The notes under the pieces are model-generated. The model had not been told where the DNA came from. It made no database searches and saw only the letters and a program-made list of their open reading frames with translations. Below, piece after piece: positions 43,280 to 52,362 of a stretch of 64,000 bases of DNA (position 1 is the first letter of the stretch; every line of letters begins with the position of its first letter). Where the stretch lies: positions 124,001 to 188,000 of the forward strand of contig NZ_OBEH01000003.1 of NCBI RefSeq assembly GCF_900215465.1, given 5' to 3'. This DNA comes from Flagellimonas pacifica. Lineage in GTDB: Bacteria > Bacteroidota > Bacteroidia > Flavobacteriales > Flavobacteriaceae. The translations under genes and the position numbers were made by a program.

Positions 43280-45496
43280 ATGGAAAAAACGGAAATGGGT
43301 CTTACAAACACCGATTTGCAATCTTCACTTAAAAAATACTTTGGTTTTTCGCAATTCAAAGGACTACAAGAAAAAGTTATTGAAAACATACTTGATAACC
43401 AGGATACTTTTGTAATCATGCCAACTGGTGGAGGTAAATCATTATGCTATCAATTACCGGCTATTATGAAAGAGGGGACCTCAATTGTGGTATCCCCGTT
43501 GATTGCTTTAATGAAGAACCAAGTGGATGCCATAAGAGGAGTATCCGAACAAAGAGGTATTGCGCATGTTCTCAATTCTTCTTTAACCAAAACGGAAGTA
43601 AAACAGGTTAAAGAAGATATTGGTAGTGGAATTACCAAGTTATTATATGTGGCTCCAGAATCTTTAACAAAGGAAGAAAATGTTGAATTTTTAAAAGGTG
43701 TTCCCCTTTCTTTTGTTGCTGTTGATGAGGCTCATTGTATCTCGGAATGGGGACACGATTTTAGGCCGGAGTACCGTAACCTTAAAAGTATTATCAATCG
43801 TTTAGGGGATAATATTCCCATAATTGGACTCACCGCAACTGCAACACCAAAGGTGCAGGAAGATATCATCAAGAATTTAGGTATGACGGATGCCAAGGTA
43901 TTTAAGGCTTCTTTCAATAGACCTAATTTGTTTTATGAGGTACGCCCAAAAACACAAAACGTGGATGCGGATATCATTCGTTATGTAAAACAGAATCAGG
44001 GAAAATCTGGGATTGTTTATTGTTTAAGCAGAAAACGGGTTGAAGAACTTGCTCAAGTACTTCAGGTCAATGGTGTTAGTGCAGTTCCCTACCATGCAGG
44101 TTTCGATGCCAAGACACGATCCAAGTACCAAGATATGTTTTTGATGGAAGAAGTGGATGTTGTGGTGGCTACAATTGCCTTTGGAATGGGAATTGATAAG
44201 CCCGATGTCCGTTTTGTGATACACCACGATATTCCCAAAAGTATTGAAAGCTATTATCAGGAAACCGGAAGGGCCGGACGAGATGGAGGTGAGGGACATT
44301 GCTTGGCCTTTTATTCCTATAAAGATGTGGAAAAACTGGAAAAATTCATGTCTGGAAAACCAGTTGCGGAGCAGGAAATAGGCAATGCCCTTTTGCAAGA
44401 GATCGTTGCTTATGCTGAGACCTCCATGTCACGTAGAAAATTTATCCTTCATTATTTTGGAGAGGAGTTTGACGAAGCAAATGGTGATGGTGCGGATATG
44501 GATGACAACACCAGAAATCCAAAACAAAAGGAAGAAGCCAAAGATGAGGTTGCAAAGCTTCTCCGAGTGGTAAAAGAAACCAAGGAAAAATTCAAGACCA
44601 AAGAAATTGTAAAAGTGTTGGTTGGGCAGGTAAATGCCATGATTTCATCCCATAAAACAAATGAAAAAGAGTTTTTTGGTATCGGCTCAGAGAAAGATGA
44701 AGCCTACTGGATGGCTTTGACCAGACAGGTGTTGGTAGCAGGATTGTTGAAGAAAGAGATCGAGCAATATGGTATTCTGCGTTTGACTAAGGCTGGTGAG
44801 AGCTTTTTGGACAGCCCAAGATCTTTTATGATGACCAAGGATCATGTTTACAGCAAAGAGAACGATGATGCAATTGTAACTGCAAGTAAATCTGCTGGAG
44901 GTGCGGCAGACAATAACTTGTTGAAGCTATTGAAGGATTTGCGTAAAAAAGAAGCGCAAAAACTGGGAGTGCCCCCGTTTGTAGTGTTTCAAGATCCCTC
45001 ATTGGACGATATGGCTTTGAAGTACCCTATCAATATGGAAGAACTTATCAATATCCATGGAGTAGGCGAAGGAAAAGCAAAAAAGTACGGCAAGCCATTT
45101 GTGAATCTAATCGCGAGTTATGTAGAAGAGAATGACGTAATACGACCTGATGATTTGGTGGTCAAGAGTACCGGTGCCAACTCCGCTCTAAAACTTTACA
45201 TTATTCAAAATGTGGACAGAAAACTGTCGTTAGACGATATTGCCTCAGCAAAGGGCTTGGAATTACCTTCGTTGATCAAGGAGATGGAACAAATTGTATT
45301 TAGCGGTACCAAATTGAATATAGGGTATTGGATCGATGAAATCTTGGATGAAGACCAACAAGAAGAAATCCATGATTACTTTTTGGAAGCTGATACCGAT
45401 TCTATTTCTGAAGCCATAGATGAGTTTGATGGCGATTACGAAGACGAAGAACTACGTCTATACCGACTAAAATTTATTAGCGAAGTGGCTAATTAA
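43280..45496 (+). CDS. recQ: ATP-dependent DNA helicase RecQ, zinc site lost
   Basis: A 3'-5' DNA helicase for recombination and fork repair. The 738-residue protein has PTGGGKSLCYQLPA (motif I, 48-61), VDEAHCISEWGHDFRPEY (DEAH, 149-152) and RAGRDG near residue 333. The region that normally binds zinc (SRRKFILHYFGEEFDEANGD and on, about 380-415) has Ser, Asn, Ala and Asp where the four Cys should be. An RQC winged helix and an HRDC-like domain follow, and the C-terminus is acidic. Its stop shares TTAA with the convergent DUF2752 gene. Confidence 0.93.
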   Translation: MEKTEMGLTNTDLQSSLKKYFGFSQFKGLQEKVIENILDNQDTFVIMPTGGGKSLCYQLPAIMKEGTSIVVSPLIALMKNQVDAIRGVSEQRGIAHVLNSSLTKTEVKQVKEDIGSGITKLLYVAPESLTKEENVEFLKGVPLSFVAVDEAHCISEWGHDFRPEYRNLKSIINRLGDNIPIIGLTATATPKVQEDIIKNLGMTDAKVFKASFNRPNLFYEVRPKTQNVDADIIRYVKQNQGKSGIVYCLSRKRVEELAQVLQVNGVSAVPYHAGFDAKTRSKYQDMFLMEEVDVVVATIAFGMGIDKPDVRFVIHHDIPKSIESYYQETGRAGRDGGEGHCLAFYSYKDVEKLEKFMSGKPVAEQEIGNALLQEIVAYAETSMSRRKFILHYFGEEFDEANGDGADMDDNTRNPKQKEEAKDEVAKLLRVVKETKEKFKTKEIVKVLVGQVNAMISSHKTNEKEFFGIGSEKDEAYWMALTRQVLVAGLLKKEIEQYGILRLTKAGESFLDSPRSFMMTKDHVYSKENDDAIVTASKSAGGAADNNLLKLLKDLRKKEAQKLGVPPFVVFQDPSLDDMALKYPINMEELINIHGVGEGKAKKYGKPFVNLIASYVEENDVIRPDDLVVKSTGANSALKLYIIQNVDRKLSLDDIASAKGLELPSLIKEMEQIVFSGTKLNIGYWIDEILDEDQQEEIHDYFLEADTDSISEAIDEFDGDYEDEELRLYRLKFISEVAN

Positions 45497-45891
45497 GGTG
45501 CTAAAAAATCAAAAGGATACATTTTTAAGTTTCTTAGAACCATAAAAACGACTATTACCAATAGAATGGTCATTGGAGCATATCTATATGCCAAGAAACT
45601 TTTCCCTTTATAAAAATCCAGGGTGACTGCCAGATGTTGTAAAATTACTATTAGGGCAGGAATCAACAATAGATTATGGCTAAGAACATCTTTTATTCTT
45701 AAGTGAAGCAAATCATGAATTGCTCTTTGACTTCCACATCCTGAACAATAAATGCCTAAATATTGATTGAAGGGGCATTTTGGAAATAATAACCCCTTTT
45801 CTGGGTTATACAAAAAGTAAAGGAGTATTGCCAAAACAGACAATACTCCTAATACTAAAATGATATACTTTTTTTTAGTAGCTGCCTGCAT
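45493..45891 (-). CDS. DUF2752 membrane protein, copy 1
   Basis: A 132-residue protein with three or four membrane helices. The DUF2752 signature is CSGCGSQRAIHDLLHL: a CxxCG knuckle followed by Arg, preceded by another Cys in FPKCPFNQYL. The motif could bind metal or form disulfides in or near the membrane. No function is established for the family. Its start overlaps the CD225 gene by 17 nt, and a second DUF2752 gene lies two genes upstream. Confidence 0.82.
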   Translation of the reverse strand: MQAATKKKYIILVLGVLSVLAILLYFLYNPEKGLLFPKCPFNQYLGIYCSGCGSQRAIHDLLHLRIKDVLSHNLLLIPALIVILQHLAVTLDFYKGKSFLAYRYAPMTILLVIVVFMVLRNLKMYPFDFLAP

Positions 45892-46162
45892 TGGACATGG
45901 CTCCTAAAAATGCAAAACCAAATATGGCAATATAGATTATCCAGATTAATGCAGAAAGGCCAGCACCGATCAGGACCCACATTTTAGCATTTTTCGAAGC
46001 TTTGACCGCCTCCTCATAATCTCCTCTAGCATAAGCCTCGTTAACTTTGGATGCATAAATTATACTAGCTATCCCTGTGGCAAGACAGCAAAATATAGTA
46101 CTTAAGATGGCCAAGACTAAATAATTGTTTGGTTTTGGCGGTAGATTTGAATTGTTTTCCAT
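45875..46162 (-). CDS. CD225/dispanin-family membrane protein
   Basis: A 95-residue two-helix protein. NNYLVLAILSTIFCCLATGI is followed by ASIIYASKVNEAYARGDYEE, then AVKASKNAKMWVLIGAG; this is the CD225 (dispanin, IFITM-related) consensus in order. The cytoplasmic N-terminus is short and Pro-rich. Bacterial CD225 proteins have no agreed function; in animals the fold modulates membrane fusion. It is embedded in a four-gene membrane unit with two DUF2752 proteins. Confidence 0.87.
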   Translation of the reverse strand: MENNSNLPPKPNNYLVLAILSTIFCCLATGIASIIYASKVNEAYARGDYEEAVKASKNAKMWVLIGAGLSALIWIIYIAIFGFAFLGAMSNAGSY

Positions 46163-46176
46163 TTATGATTGTTTAT

Positions 46177-46503
46177 TTATTGGTATTGTTCTAAAATTTC
46201 CTGCATTTTTTGAGGGTCTTGTAATGCATCCCAACCAAAGTATGATATGGCCCAAATGATATAAATTAAGAAAAGTACATTTAGGATAACACCTATGATT
46301 GCCAATATCTTTCCTGTTTTTACATTTTTAAAATCAGTATACATTTCAGGGTTTTCCATATAAAGCTTGGTTGCTTTATTGGCCAAAACCAAAGCAATGA
46401 TTCCAAAAATTAATCCAATAATACCATAACAACAGCAGGTTACAATAGAAATAATTCCAAAGACCAAGATTAGCGTTGCATTTGGGAGTTTTTGTTGTTC
46501 CAT
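46177..46503 (-). CDS. CCC-motif membrane protein (DUF4190-like)
   Basis: A 108-residue protein with two helices. LILVFGIISIVTCCCYGIIG carries the Cys-Cys-Cys triplet that names this Bacteroidota family, followed by LIFGIIALVLANKATKLY. The second helix is near residue 75. It is similar in layout to the CD225 protein 14 nt downstream, and both may derive from a common two-helix ancestor. Function unknown. Confidence 0.82.
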   Translation of the reverse strand: MEQQKLPNATLILVFGIISIVTCCCYGIIGLIFGIIALVLANKATKLYMENPEMYTDFKNVKTGKILAIIGVILNVLFLIYIIWAISYFGWDALQDPQKMQEILEQYQ

Positions 46504-46513
46504 GATTTAATTT

Positions 46514-46831
46514 TTAATTGAAAATATTGTTCATTTTTAAGATATAACTAATAATAATCGTCGCAGCGGTAGCAAATAACAAAAATAACTTTAATTGGTG
46601 TCCAAATTTGAATTTGATAAAGACATTTGTCGCTAAAAAGATCAAAAGTAAAAGAATGGGATAGATGGCAGGATACATTTTAAAAGCAGCCAAAAATTCG
46701 CCATGCAAAAGTAAATCCGCAGAGCGTTGCATACCACATCCGGGACAATCAAGACCAAAAAGCTTTTTATTGAGACAAGGAAGCATGAAGTCCTTAGTGC
46801 TTAAAAAATTAAAGGCAAGCTGTTGATACAT
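46514..46831 (-). CDS. DUF2752 membrane protein, copy 2
   Basis: A 105-residue protein from the ATG at 46831; a TTG 18 nt upstream would add six residues. It has the DUF2752 core CLNKKLFGLDCPGCGMQRSA, again a CPxCGxxR knuckle, and two further helices with conserved YPAIYPILLLLIFLA. It heads the four-gene unit and is separated by 10 nt from the CCC-motif gene. Divergent from the Smr gene, with a TATTTTTG box at 46862-46869 on the other strand. Function unknown. Confidence 0.8.
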   Translation of the reverse strand: MYQQLAFNFLSTKDFMLPCLNKKLFGLDCPGCGMQRSADLLLHGEFLAAFKMYPAIYPILLLLIFLATNVFIKFKFGHQLKLFLLFATAATIIISYILKMNNIFN

Positions 46832-46913
46832 GGTTGCGGTTATTGCCAAGAAAAATACTACTATTTTTGTTATTCAGGTTAAACTTTTCAAGATTTTTTA
46901 GCAGAGAATTTAT

Positions 46914-47456
46914 ATGACTGTCTTTAATATTGGTGATAGGGTTGAGGTTGTGGACGATGATGTATCTGGAGAGATTCAAGATGTGAATGGTGATAGGATT
47001 ATGGTGATGACGGATGAGGGCTTTTCCCTGCAATATGGTTCAAAGGAATTGGTGAAAATTGATAATGGTATAAAAGTGAGCAATTTTGAAGTGGCCAGAG
47101 TCAAAAAAGAAAAGGAACAGCCTAAAAAGAAAACGACCGAAGCTAGAAGACCAAAGGAAAGAAATACTCCCAAAATGGAGGTAGACCTACATATCAACCA
47201 ACTCGTAAAATCAACCAAAGGGCTTAGTAATTTTGATATACTTAATCTCCAAATGGAAGCGGCTAAAAGACAATTGAATTTTGCCATTGCCAAGCGTATC
47301 CAAAAAGTGGTATTTATTCATGGTGTAGGAGAAGGTGTCCTTAAAGAGGAACTCAATTATCTGTTCAATAGATACGATAATCTAAAGTTTTATGATGCAG
47401 ATTATCAAAAGTATGGATTGGGGGCTACCGAAGTATATATTTTTCAGAACAATTAG
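46914..47456 (+). CDS. Smr-domain protein (MutS2-type C-terminal domain alone)
   Basis: A 180-residue protein. Residues 1-60 form an SH3-like KOW-type region (FNIGDRVEVVDDDVSGEIQD), a Lys-rich linker follows, and 85-180 is an Smr domain: EVDLHINQLVKSTKGLSNFD, VVFIHGVGEGVLKEELNYLF and YGLGATEVYI. Smr domains nick DNA or cut RNA in MutS2 and in eukaryotic decay factors. No MutS ATPase part is present, so it is a stand-alone Smr protein. It shares TTAG with the convergent lipoprotein gene. Confidence 0.85.
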   Translation: MTVFNIGDRVEVVDDDVSGEIQDVNGDRIMVMTDEGFSLQYGSKELVKIDNGIKVSNFEVARVKKEKEQPKKKTTEARRPKERNTPKMEVDLHINQLVKSTKGLSNFDILNLQMEAAKRQLNFAIAKRIQKVVFIHGVGEGVLKEELNYLFNRYDNLKFYDADYQKYGLGATEVYIFQNN

Positions 47457-47971
47457 TTGGGAATGGCCGTGGTCACTTCTCCAAATTCACTGATAGTCAA
47501 ATTTGTAATACGCTCACCATTGTCTCGAACAAAAGAAATATCACTCAAGCGTATGGTATGGATATAGTTTTTTTTATCGGCATCCGCTTTAGTTTCAATG
47601 GTGACCGTTCCACTCTCTGCTTTAATTTCGTTAACAACCGTAGGGGTAGCAGGAGGAACATCATCGCAGAAATAATTGGAAGTTACCTTTTCTGAAAAAA
47701 AACGATAGGTGAGTTTGGACTTACTAGGTACTGCACTTGTTGAAGTAACCGTTTCATCCAATGTACCTTTATTTAGGATGCCACTCTCCAATTCTAATAT
47801 TAGAGCCTCGTCTTCATTGAGTTTAAATAGCAAATTCTCAGAATCTGCTTGAGGAGGATTACAAGATTCAGCAGTTACACTGTCAAAGTCAATAGTCTCA
47901 ATTTGTAGCTCTCCATCGCTACAAGAAATCATTGCACAAATAAGTAAGGTAGGGAAGAAAAATTTTCTCAT
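47453..47971 (-). CDS. Lipoprotein, function unknown
   Basis: A 172-residue protein with a lipoprotein signal (FFPTLLICAMISC, Cys at 17). The mature part is beta-rich with an acidic stretch (LLFKLNEDEALILELESG) and two Cys (SCNPPQ, FCDDVPP) that may form a disulfide. No domain is recognised. It is probably anchored in the outer membrane, periplasmic side. It is divergent from the cysteine desulfurase and convergent with the Smr gene. Confidence 0.75.
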   Translation of the reverse strand: MRKFFFPTLLICAMISCSDGELQIETIDFDSVTAESCNPPQADSENLLFKLNEDEALILELESGILNKGTLDETVTSTSAVPSKSKLTYRFFSEKVTSNYFCDDVPPATPTVVNEIKAESGTVTIETKADADKKNYIHTIRLSDISFVRDNGERITNLTISEFGEVTTAIPN

Positions 47972-48048
47972 GCTCCAAATTTAAAGGAATTCCATTTTAT
48001 TACACCAACACTACCCAAGACTTTAATGGAAATTAACTTTATTTCATC

Positions 48049-48056
48049 TATTTTTG
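48049..48056 (+). promoter_or_regulatory. Candidate -7 element of the cysteine desulfurase gene
   Basis: TATTTTTG fits TAnnTTTG and ends 26 nt before the ATG. No TTG box is seen at the right spacing. Confidence 0.45.
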
Positions 48057-48082
48057 ATCCGGTGTTAAAAGATAGCTAAGAC

Positions 48083-49231
48083 ATGCAAAAAGTGTATTTG
48101 GACAATGCGGCGACCACTCAAGTCAGGGAGGAAGTAATTGCTAAAATGCAAGAGGCTCTGGCCGTTCATTATGGAAATCCATCATCTACCCACAGTTATG
48201 GGAGATCGGCTAAAACGGCAGTTGAAAAGGCTCGAAAAGCAATTGCTAAAATATTGAATGCCCATCCTTCGGAAATTATTTTCACCTCTGGTGGTACCGA
48301 GGCGGACAATATGATTTTGCGTTGTGCGGTTAGAGATTTGGATGTAAAGACTATTATTACCTCTAAGATTGAACATCATGCAGTTCTGCATACAGCCGAA
48401 GAATTGGAAAAGGAGTATGATATTGCCCTTCACTTTGTGGATTTGGATGCTGATGGAAATCCGAAATTGGATCATCTACAAAAACTTTTGGCTCAGGATG
48501 ATTCAAAAAAATTGGTCAGTTTAATGCATGTGAACAATGAAATTGGGAATATTACTGATATTGATGCCATTGGGAAGCTTTGTAAGGAGCATGGAGCACT
48601 TTTTCATTCAGATACAGTGCAGTCGGTTGGGCATTATCCCTGGAATGTGGAACAAACTCCAATAGATTTTTTCACCGTAGCTGCTCACAAATTCCACGGA
48701 CCAAAGGGAATTGGATTTGCTTTTATCAGGAAAAACTCCGGCTTAAAGCCAATGATTTTTGGAGGCTCACAAGAACGTGGATATAGAGCTGGGACCGAAC
48801 CTTTCCATAACATTGTTGGCTTGGAAGAAGCTTTTGTAAAGGCTTACGACCATTTAGATGCTGAAATAGAGTATGTAAAAGGCCTGAAAGAGTATTTTTT
48901 AGAAAGGATAAAAAAAGAAATTCCCGCTATACATTTCAATGGCCTGTCGGGAGATTTGAATAAGAGCACTTATACTTTAGCGAATGTTCGTTTGCCTTTG
49001 GATAAACAAAAAGGTCTTATGTTACTTTTTCATTTGGATTTAAAAGGAATTGCATGTTCCAAAGGAAGTGCATGTCAATCGGGTAGTAATATGGGGTCAC
49101 ATGTGCTTACCCAGATATTGACCGCAGAAGAATTGGAGAAACCATCATTACGGTTTTCTTTTTCCTTTTATAATACCAAAGAGGAGTTGGATTACACCAT
49201 TGGTGTGCTAAAAGAATTTGCAGAGAGTTAA
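48083..49231 (+). CDS. Cysteine desulfurase (NifS/IscS family)
   Basis: A 382-residue PLP enzyme that moves sulfur from cysteine to acceptors for Fe-S clusters or tRNA thiolation. Motifs: VYLDNAATTQ at the start, SGGTEADNMIL, the PLP lysine in AAHKFHGPKG (Lys203) and the catalytic Cys331 in CSKGSACQSG. Class I layout. No iscU or suf genes are adjacent, so it acts alone here, perhaps for tRNA or general sulfur supply. Its stop shares TTAA with the next gene on the opposite strand. Confidence 0.92.
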   Translation: MQKVYLDNAATTQVREEVIAKMQEALAVHYGNPSSTHSYGRSAKTAVEKARKAIAKILNAHPSEIIFTSGGTEADNMILRCAVRDLDVKTIITSKIEHHAVLHTAEELEKEYDIALHFVDLDADGNPKLDHLQKLLAQDDSKKLVSLMHVNNEIGNITDIDAIGKLCKEHGALFHSDTVQSVGHYPWNVEQTPIDFFTVAAHKFHGPKGIGFAFIRKNSGLKPMIFGGSQERGYRAGTEPFHNIVGLEEAFVKAYDHLDAEIEYVKGLKEYFLERIKKEIPAIHFNGLSGDLNKSTYTLANVRLPLDKQKGLMLLFHLDLKGIACSKGSACQSGSNMGSHVLTQILTAEELEKPSLRFSFSFYNTKEELDYTIGVLKEFAES

Positions 49232-49890
49232 TTATTCCTATTTTTTCGCTGTCTTTTTTCCTTGTCGTAAGGAAATTTACGTGCTGCAAGTTTCATCATT
49301 TTATCGATGAGCTCAGTAGTATTTTTCCCAGTTTTTTTGGTAATTGCCTTTTCATATTTCCAGAGGAGTTTTCCTGAATCCCCATCACTTACCTTTACGC
49401 CGATTCTTCCATAATTGGCATCCCCGCTAAAATAATCTAGAAGACTAAAATCCGTTGGTACACCTTTAGAGAGTAGAATATTTAGGCTCAGGTTGCCACT
49501 GATTATTCCATCAACATTTAGTATTTTGGAAAGTTCCTTAATGGTATAAATGTCCAAATTTTCATATGTAATGTCATTCTGGTTTAAAATAGCATTGGTG
49601 TCCTCAATATTCTGAAATTCAACATTGAACTTCTTCCGTTTTTTTCGTTTTGAAAAATAAGTTTCCAGGGCATTTTGAACAGCGTATCCCTCTTTTTTGG
49701 CAAGATTCTTCAGCTCGTTCTGATTAACATTTCTCTTAAGGTCCAGGTTGGCAATAAATGGAATTATAGCCAATATCTTGTGATCTTTGCTAAGGTCGTC
49801 AAATCGCCTGTTTTCATAAATATTTTTCTGGGCCGTTCCTAAGACAACGGTAAGAAAGGCAATTATGGATAGTGTCTTTTTCATCAACAT
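49228..49890 (-). CDS. Secreted protein, CsgG/LpoB-like fold suspected
   Basis: A 220-residue exported protein with a signal peptide (TLSIIAFLTVVLGTAQ). The mature part starts with KILAIIPFIANLDL, then the segment ITYENLDIYTIKELSKILNV and VDGIISGNLSL, a pattern like the CsgG/LpoB/TolB-N fold (KVAV...PF...GADAIISG). No lipobox Cys. The C-terminus is very basic (RKFPYDKEKRQRKNRNN). It lies 4 nt downstream of a TonB-dependent receptor gene. A periplasmic accessory role is inferred; the fold call is tentative. Confidence 0.6.
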   Translation of the reverse strand: MLMKKTLSIIAFLTVVLGTAQKNIYENRRFDDLSKDHKILAIIPFIANLDLKRNVNQNELKNLAKKEGYAVQNALETYFSKRKKRKKFNVEFQNIEDTNAILNQNDITYENLDIYTIKELSKILNVDGIISGNLSLNILLSKGVPTDFSLLDYFSGDANYGRIGVKVSDGDSGKLLWKYEKAITKKTGKNTTELIDKMMKLAARKFPYDKEKRQRKNRNN

Positions 49891-49893
49891 ATT

Positions 49894-52362
49894 TTAAAAT
49901 CGCATTCCAATTTTAACATTAAGGACACGACTGGTCAAAAAATTGGGTACGGCAAACTGTCTTTGTGTATCAACATCCCTTACCCAGGTATTTGTGATGG
50001 AATTTTGGTTGTTGAACATATTAAAAATTTCAAAACCAAAACTAAGTTCCTTGAACTTATGAAGCCAATGCCCTTTTGGGTATTGATTTTTCTCGTCCGC
50101 AAAAATATATGAAATTCCTATATCCGCCCTTCTATAATCTCTTAATCTATTCTGAAACTGGTAAGAATCTGCATTATTTGGAGAACCACCAGGAACACCT
50201 GTGTTGTAGACCAAATTTAGGTGAAGTTTTAAGTTTGGAATTGTGGGAACATAATCTTGTAACAAAACTGCAAATTTTATACGTTGATCGGTGGGCCTGG
50301 AGATAAAACCTCGATTATCAATGTTTTCTTTAGTTTGAAGATACCCTAAACTCACCCAGGATTCTGCCCCTGGAACAAAGGTTCCAGTAAGTCTAAAATC
50401 CATTCCGTACACATATGCAGATGCATTGTTTTGTGCGGCATATCGTACCCGAACATCTTCTATAGTAAATGGATTTACATTGCTCAAATCTTTATAATAC
50501 ACCTCACTTATAAAAGTGAAAGGTCGCTCCCAAAGGTTAAAGCTGTATTCACCCCCCAATACATAGTGGACAGATTTTTGTGCTTCTACCATAGGGTTTA
50601 TTGTTCCCGTAATATCTCTTAGCTCTCTATAAAATGGAGGTTGTTGGTAACTTCCTATGGCAAATCGGAACAACAGATCTTTTTTCCAATCTGGTTTTAT
50701 GGAAAATTGACCTCTTGGACTTAACAAGGTCTGTGAGTTGGAATCAATACCATCACCATTTAATATCCAATGTTGGCCCCTTATGCCCAAGTTGTAATAA
50801 ATGTCATGTTTGCCCCATTTGGTTTGTCTGCTATATTGCACAAACCCCGAAAACCTATTCGCATTTACAAAATTGGTAGCCTGAACATTTTCAAAAGCAA
50901 TAAGATCTCCTGTAAAAGGTTCTTCAGGTTGATTATTTATGACAGGTGGCTCCGAAGGTCGAATAAAAAAACCTGCTGAGTCAATGAATTCTGATTCCCT
51001 TAATTGATCTCTAATATCCTCATGCGTGAACTTCAAGCCCCATTCCAAAGATTTACCTTCTTTGGTGAACTTGCCATTGTGCGAAAGATTAAAAATCAAA
51101 GCATCAAGTTGATTTCTTGCTCTGTTGAATTGAGAACCAACCCCTCTTGATGCAGTTACTTCTCCTAAATTATCACCCCCTAAATTATTATCTATTTCCG
51201 CTAATTCATAAGAAGCAATAATATCCGAGAATTCCTCTTCTTGTGTATGGTAGACGGAAGCCGTAACTCCTATTTTGGTATGGTCGGTTACGACATGGTC
51301 TAGTTTGACCGCTCCTAGGGTATTATTGTAAGTATTGTTTTCTTTTCCTTGATAAAAAACAAGTAGGGCACGCGGATTGTTTATGGTGCCAAAATTGGTT
51401 TGTCGGTTCAGCGGTTCATTGTCGTAATCATTTACAGAAAGGGTGCCTAAAAAACTTAAATGGAACTTCTTGGAAAATCGGTAAGTAAGATAGGTCTGTG
51501 CATCTACAAATTTTGGGTTGAGATTTGTCAATGTTTGCTTGCTGTTCACCAAAAGGCTATTGTTTCGATAGCGAACACCTGTAATATTGCTAAATTTTTT
51601 GTTTTTGGAAATGGTTTCCAAAGTGGTACTTGCGCCAAGAAGACTTCCGTTAATACGTAACGAAAAAGCTACAGGGGTTTTATAGGTAATGTCCAAAACC
51701 GAGGACAATTTGTCACCATACTTAGCTTGAAAACCTCCCGGGGAGAATTCAAGTCCAGTAATCATATCACTGTTCACAAAACTCAATCCCTCTTGTTGGG
51801 CAGAGCGAATCAAAAACGGACGATAGACCTCAATTCCGTTAACGTAAACCAAATTCTCATCAAAATTTCCACCTCGGACATTGTACTGTGTGCTCAACTC
51901 ATTATTGAAAGAAACTCCAGGTAATAATTTTAGAATGTTTTCTACTCCGGCATTGGCACCAGGTATCTTTCGCACAACTTCTGGGGGAACCGTTGTAATA
52001 CCCTCAATGTTTTTTTTTCCTGTTGGGGAAACATGCACACCAGCAACTTGAACAATATCGATTTTCATTACCGGATTGAATTCGAATGTTTCGTTTGTGG
52101 TCAACATTAAATTCTCTAAAACCACATTTTTATGCCCTAAATGGGAAAAAGTAATGGTGTTTTTCGTGTCGGCAATAAGTTGAAGCAGATAATATCCGTC
52201 AATGTCAGTTGTGGTGCCTGTATTTTGTGTAACAATATTAACATTGGAGATGGGAAGATTGTTTTCATCCAAAACTCGTCCGGTAATTGTAGCAGTTTGG
52301 GAGTGGATTGTGGACACCCATAAAACAATCAGTATTGCCAGTAAGGATTTTAGATAATCCAC
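49894..52362 (-). CDS. TonB-dependent receptor with CarboxypepD_reg domain
   Basis: An 822-residue outer-membrane receptor. A signal peptide ends near residue 21, a carboxypeptidase-regulatory-like domain follows (ATITGRVLDENNLPISNVNI), then the plug (PGANAGVENILKLLPGVSFN, YNVRGGNFDENLVYVNGIEV) and a beta-barrel ending in a terminal Phe (VLNVKIGMRF). It starts with GTG, sharing a base with the stop of the M23 gene (TAGTG). No SusD partner is adjacent, so it is not a classical SusCD pair. The ligand is unknown; peptide or siderophore uptake is possible. Confidence 0.9.
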   Translation of the reverse strand: MDYLKSLLAILIVLWVSTIHSQTATITGRVLDENNLPISNVNIVTQNTGTTTDIDGYYLLQLIADTKNTITFSHLGHKNVVLENLMLTTNETFEFNPVMKIDIVQVAGVHVSPTGKKNIEGITTVPPEVVRKIPGANAGVENILKLLPGVSFNNELSTQYNVRGGNFDENLVYVNGIEVYRPFLIRSAQQEGLSFVNSDMITGLEFSPGGFQAKYGDKLSSVLDITYKTPVAFSLRINGSLLGASTTLETISKNKKFSNITGVRYRNNSLLVNSKQTLTNLNPKFVDAQTYLTYRFSKKFHLSFLGTLSVNDYDNEPLNRQTNFGTINNPRALLVFYQGKENNTYNNTLGAVKLDHVVTDHTKIGVTASVYHTQEEEFSDIIASYELAEIDNNLGGDNLGEVTASRGVGSQFNRARNQLDALIFNLSHNGKFTKEGKSLEWGLKFTHEDIRDQLRESEFIDSAGFFIRPSEPPVINNQPEEPFTGDLIAFENVQATNFVNANRFSGFVQYSRQTKWGKHDIYYNLGIRGQHWILNGDGIDSNSQTLLSPRGQFSIKPDWKKDLLFRFAIGSYQQPPFYRELRDITGTINPMVEAQKSVHYVLGGEYSFNLWERPFTFISEVYYKDLSNVNPFTIEDVRVRYAAQNNASAYVYGMDFRLTGTFVPGAESWVSLGYLQTKENIDNRGFISRPTDQRIKFAVLLQDYVPTIPNLKLHLNLVYNTGVPGGSPNNADSYQFQNRLRDYRRADIGISYIFADEKNQYPKGHWLHKFKELSFGFEIFNMFNNQNSITNTWVRDVDTQRQFAVPNFLTSRVLNVKIGMRF

